A program made the translations under genes and the position numbers. The notes under the pieces are model-generated. The model did not search any database, was not told where the DNA came from, and saw only the letters and a program-made list of their open reading frames with translations. Shown piece by piece: positions 23,725-25,548 of a stretch of DNA of 25,548 bases (positions are counted from its first letter, which is position 1; the number at the start of each line of letters is the position of its first letter). Source of the DNA: RGIG1934 sp045122895 (GTDB lineage Bacteria > Bacillota > Clostridia > Lachnospirales > Lachnospiraceae); NCBI GenBank assembly GCA_045122895.1, contig JBGVIE010000003.1:1-25548 (forward strand). The letters run 5' to 3'.

Positions 23725-24903
23725 ATGAATACAAAAGCAATGCACAAGTTAAGCTATGGACTATTTGTCCTAACAGCAAAAGAAGGTGAGAAGGATAATG
23801 GATGTATTATCAACACTGCGATTCAGGCAGCTTCTGCACCTAATCAGATGAGTATCTGTGTTAGCAAGGCTAATTATACTCATGATATGATTATGAGAAC
23901 AGGCTCCTTTACAGTGTCTGTAATCAGCCAGAAGGCAGACTTTGAATTATTTAAACATTTTGGTTTCCAGACAGGAAGAGAAGTGGACAAGTTTGTCGAT
24001 TTTAATGCATGTGACAGAGGCCAGAATGGAATTTATTATGTGACAAAAGGTACGAATGCATATATATCTGTCAAGGTTGACAAGACAGAGGATCTTGGAT
24101 CACACACTATGTTTGTAGGAGAAATCACAGATATGGAGGTGTTATCTGATGATTTATCGGCGACATATGAATACTATATGAATAATATTAAGCCAAAGCC
24201 ACAGGAGGTTGGAAAGACAGAGGACGGACAGACTATCTGGAGATGTACAATATGTGGATATGAATATGTGGGAGAAGAGCTTCCGGATGATTTTATTTGT
24301 CCATTATGCAAGCATCCGGCATCAGATTTTGAAAAAGTAATAAAGAAAACGGAGGATACAAATATGTCAAATAAGTACGCAGGAACAAAAACAGAAAAGA
24401 ATTTATGGGAAGCATTTGCAGGTGAGTCACAGGCAAGAAACAAATACACTTATTTTGCTTCAGTAGCTAAGAAGGCTGGATATGAGCAGATAGCTGCATT
24501 ATTCTTACAGACAGCAGAGAATGAAAAGGAACATGCAAAGCTTTGGTTTAAGGCACTGGGAGAACTTGGAGATACTCCTACAAATCTTCTTCATGCTGCA
24601 GAAGGTGAGAATGCAGAGTGGACTGATATGTATGAAAGAATGGCGAGAGAAGCGGAAGAAGAAGGCTTCACTGAATTAGCTGCACAGTTCAGAGGAGTTG
24701 GAGCGATTGAGAAAATGCATGAGGAGAGATATCGTGCATTACTTCACAATGTGGAAGCAATGGAAGTGTTTAAGAAGAGTGGCGTTACTATGTGGGAATG
24801 CCGCAACTGTGGTCATGTAGTAGTGGGGCTTGAAGCACCTGAGGTATGTCCTGTATGTAACCATCCACAGGCATTCTTTGAAGTAAGAAAAGAGAATTAC
24901 TAA
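23725..24903 (+). CDS. Flavin reductase-rubredoxin-rubrerythrin-rubredoxin fusion
   Basis: A cytoplasmic oxidative/nitrosative defence protein of 392 residues joining two known modules. Residues 1-155 are a flavin reductase-like FMN domain (GCIINTAIQAAS, SVISQKADFELFKHFG). Residues about 170-208 are a rubredoxin with Cys174/Cys177 and Cys192/Cys195 (CTICGYEY, CPLCKHP); together these equal a high-molecular-weight rubredoxin (Hrb), the donor to flavodiiron proteins in Moorella. Residues 214-392 are a complete rubrerythrin: a diiron four-helix bundle with ligands in EAFAGESQARNKY, AENEKEH and GAIEKMHEERY, then a C-terminal rubredoxin domain with Cys359/Cys362 and Cys375/Cys378. One chain could carry electrons from NAD(P)H to the peroxide-reducing diiron site and also to the flavodiiron protein at 3610. 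Met214 has its own RBS. RBS AAAGGGG precedes ATG 23725; own promoter and terminator. Confidence 0.95.
   Translation: MNTKAMHKLSYGLFVLTAKEGEKDNGCIINTAIQAASAPNQMSICVSKANYTHDMIMRTGSFTVSVISQKADFELFKHFGFQTGREVDKFVDFNACDRGQNGIYYVTKGTNAYISVKVDKTEDLGSHTMFVGEITDMEVLSDDLSATYEYYMNNIKPKPQEVGKTEDGQTIWRCTICGYEYVGEELPDDFICPLCKHPASDFEKVIKKTEDTNMSNKYAGTKTEKNLWEAFAGESQARNKYTYFASVAKKAGYEQIAALFLQTAENEKEHAKLWFKALGELGDTPTNLLHAAEGENAEWTDMYERMAREAEEEGFTELAAQFRGVGAIEKMHEERYRALLHNVEAMEVFKKSGVTMWECRNCGHVVVGLEAPEVCPVCNHPQAFFEVRKENY
24351..24366 (+). promoter_or_regulatory. Internal RBS and ATG for stand-alone rubrerythrin
   Basis: GGAGG (24351-24355) lies 8 nt before ATG 24364 inside the fusion gene. Initiation there would give a 179-residue protein beginning MSNKYAGTKTEKNL, the normal start and length of a free rubrerythrin, ending at 24903. 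The RBS falls in the short linker (KKTEDTN) between the first rubredoxin and the rubrerythrin. Confidence 0.65.
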
Positions 24904-24978
24904 GGATAATTCGAAAAAAGAAAATATAATGTTCTATGTAGCTAGGTTTATACAACTTGATTAGGACCAAAAAATGGG

Positions 24979-25025
24979 GCTGTCGCATTAACGAATGAAA
25001 ATTCGTGAAGCGGCAGCTTCATTTT
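24979..25025 (+). terminator. Strong intrinsic terminator after the fusion gene
   Basis: GCTGTCGC (24979-24986) pairs with GCGGCAGC (25010-25017) with one G-U. An inner stem ACGAAT/ATTCGT (24991-24996 with 25001-25006) is closed by a GAAA tetraloop, and TTCATTTTT follows. The 75 bp between the fusion stop and this hairpin shows nothing else. Confidence 0.85.
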
Positions 25026-25090
25026 TGCTGTTTTCATGATTATTTTCACGAAACTCATTTGGAAATGTTAAAAATAGATTTGTTGAATTT

Positions 25091-25115
25091 AGGGAGATAA
25101 GAATTTTATCTCCCT
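25091..25115. terminator. Palindromic hairpin downstream of the Rpn-like gene
   Basis: Perfect 10-bp stem AGGGAGATAA/TTATCTCCCT with a 5-nt loop. It lies 36 bp past the stop of the minus-strand gene at 25152 and could end that transcript, but neither side has a good U tract. The rest of 25026-25151 is AT-rich with no other feature seen. Confidence 0.45.
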
Positions 25116-25151
25116 GTTAATGATAAGAATGTTTTGAGTTTGCAAAATATC

Positions 25152-25548
25152 TTAAAGTAATTCGGCGATTTCTTCATCATTCATTTCAGGGTGATGGGAG
25201 ATGAGATTCAATATATGAAGAATATAATCTTCATCTACCTTTAAATATTTAACAGCCGTTGGGATATCACTGTTTTCAAGTCCACGAATTTGACTTATAA
25301 GTTTTCTGCGTTCGCCCTTCTGGAAGCCGGATTGCTCGCCCTTCTGGAAGCCGGATTGTTCGCCCTTCTGGAAGCCAACCATTTCGCCTTCTGTATAAGC
25401 CTTATGAGATTCAGTTTCAATCAATTCGCCACTCATATAATTCACCAACCTTGTTTTATTCATGCTATGCTCAACTATCTTTAAGAATACCCTCTTGGTA
25501 TAGTTAAGCAGCTCTTCCTCTTGGTATACCGTCAGATTCCCAGATTCA
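25152..25548 (-). CDS. C-terminal part of an Rpn/PD-(D/E)XK nuclease-transposase-like protein (cut by window edge)
   Basis: The frame stays open to the right edge; the visible ~131 residues are the C-terminal region only. It contains a helical segment (YQEEELLNYTKRVFLKIVE), then KAYTEGEMVGFQKGEQ with tandem GFQKGEQS repeats, then a helical tail ending NDEEIAELL. This layout (helical region, Gly/Lys/Glu repeats, short helical end) is what I know from Rpn family/PD-(D/E)XK transposase-like proteins of Firmicutes, where the nuclease core is N-terminal and here outside the window. An internal ATG at 25463 has no RBS and is probably not the start. Whether the gene is intact cannot be judged. Confidence 0.6.
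   Translation of the reverse strand, partial: ESGNLTVYQEEELLNYTKRVFLKIVEHSMNKTRLVNYMSGELIETESHKAYTEGEMVGFQKGEQSGFQKGEQSGFQKGERRKLISQIRGLENSDIPTAVKYLKVDEDYILHILNLISHHPEMNDEEIAELL
25313..25376 (-). repeat. 24-bp tandem repeat encoding GFQKGEQS
   Basis: Two complete and one partial copy of a 24-bp unit start at 25313, 25337 and 25361. The core CGCCCTTCTGGAAGCC is identical in all three; the two full units differ at one base. Each unit encodes eight residues on the minus strand, so copy-number change keeps the frame. Confidence 0.9.

Noticed and set aside
25290..25484. Plus-strand ORF with repeats ALLEAGLL
   Set aside because: Antisense image of the GFQKGEQS repeat in the minus-strand gene; no RBS.

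Overview
The window looks like a chromosomal segment from a low-GC, strictly anaerobic Gram-positive bacterium, most likely a Lachnospiraceae member (Butyrivibrio/Roseburia/Eubacterium-like). This is inferred from AT-rich coding sequence, strong AGGAGG-type ribosome binding sites, a FeoA-FeoB fusion, anaerobe oxygen-defence enzymes (flavodiiron protein, rubredoxin/rubrerythrin fusion) and several two-component systems. I see no tRNA, rRNA, CRISPR array, prophage or intact insertion sequence. Most of the region reads as core or near-core genome. The accessory-looking parts are 19.7-23.6 kb and the right edge.

Layout. 0-3.6 kb (+): an AAA+ ATPase cut by the left edge, a FeoA-FeoB ferrous iron transporter and a small acidic protein, closed by a bidirectional terminator. 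3.6-6.3 kb (-): a flavodiiron protein, a DegV lipid-binding protein and a GreA-type transcription factor; each appears to have its own promoter, and the flavodiiron promoter is embedded in a long inverted repeat. 6.3-8.1 kb (+): glucose-6-phosphate isomerase. 8.1-12.7 kb (+): a Cache-domain hybrid histidine kinase, an OmpR-family regulator that has lost its phosphoacceptor aspartate, and a CPA2-type cation/proton antiporter behind a leader with spaced direct repeats and an RBS-overlapping hairpin. 12.7-16.3 kb (+): a MocR-type regulator, an ABC-F ATPase and a small HD (alarmone-hydrolase-like) protein. 16.3-18.8 kb (+): a UBA/DUF4342-like membrane protein behind a structured leader, followed by a conventional OmpR/HK two-component pair. 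18.8-19.7 kb (+): serine acetyltransferase.

19.7-20.7 kb is a broken ABC transporter operon: the ATPase loses its C-terminal end and runs into the C-terminal half of an ABC-2 permease, as expected from one internal deletion. Next to it lies the most striking non-coding feature: 20727-20864 folds on paper into a compact three-armed cloverleaf plus a fourth hairpin, directly upstream of a 917-residue secreted beta-helix protein. The window ends with a single-chain flavin reductase-rubredoxin-rubrerythrin-rubredoxin protein that carries an internal RBS and start for a free rubrerythrin, a strong terminator, and the C-terminal end of an Rpn-like (PD-(D/E)XK) protein with tandem 24-bp repeats.

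Functional themes are iron uptake and O2/NO/peroxide defence (Feo, flavodiiron protein, rubredoxin/rubrerythrin), envelope and ion stress signalling (two two-component systems, antiporter), and translation/alarmone control (ABC-F, HD protein, GreA). All function calls come from motifs read by eye; no database search was possible.
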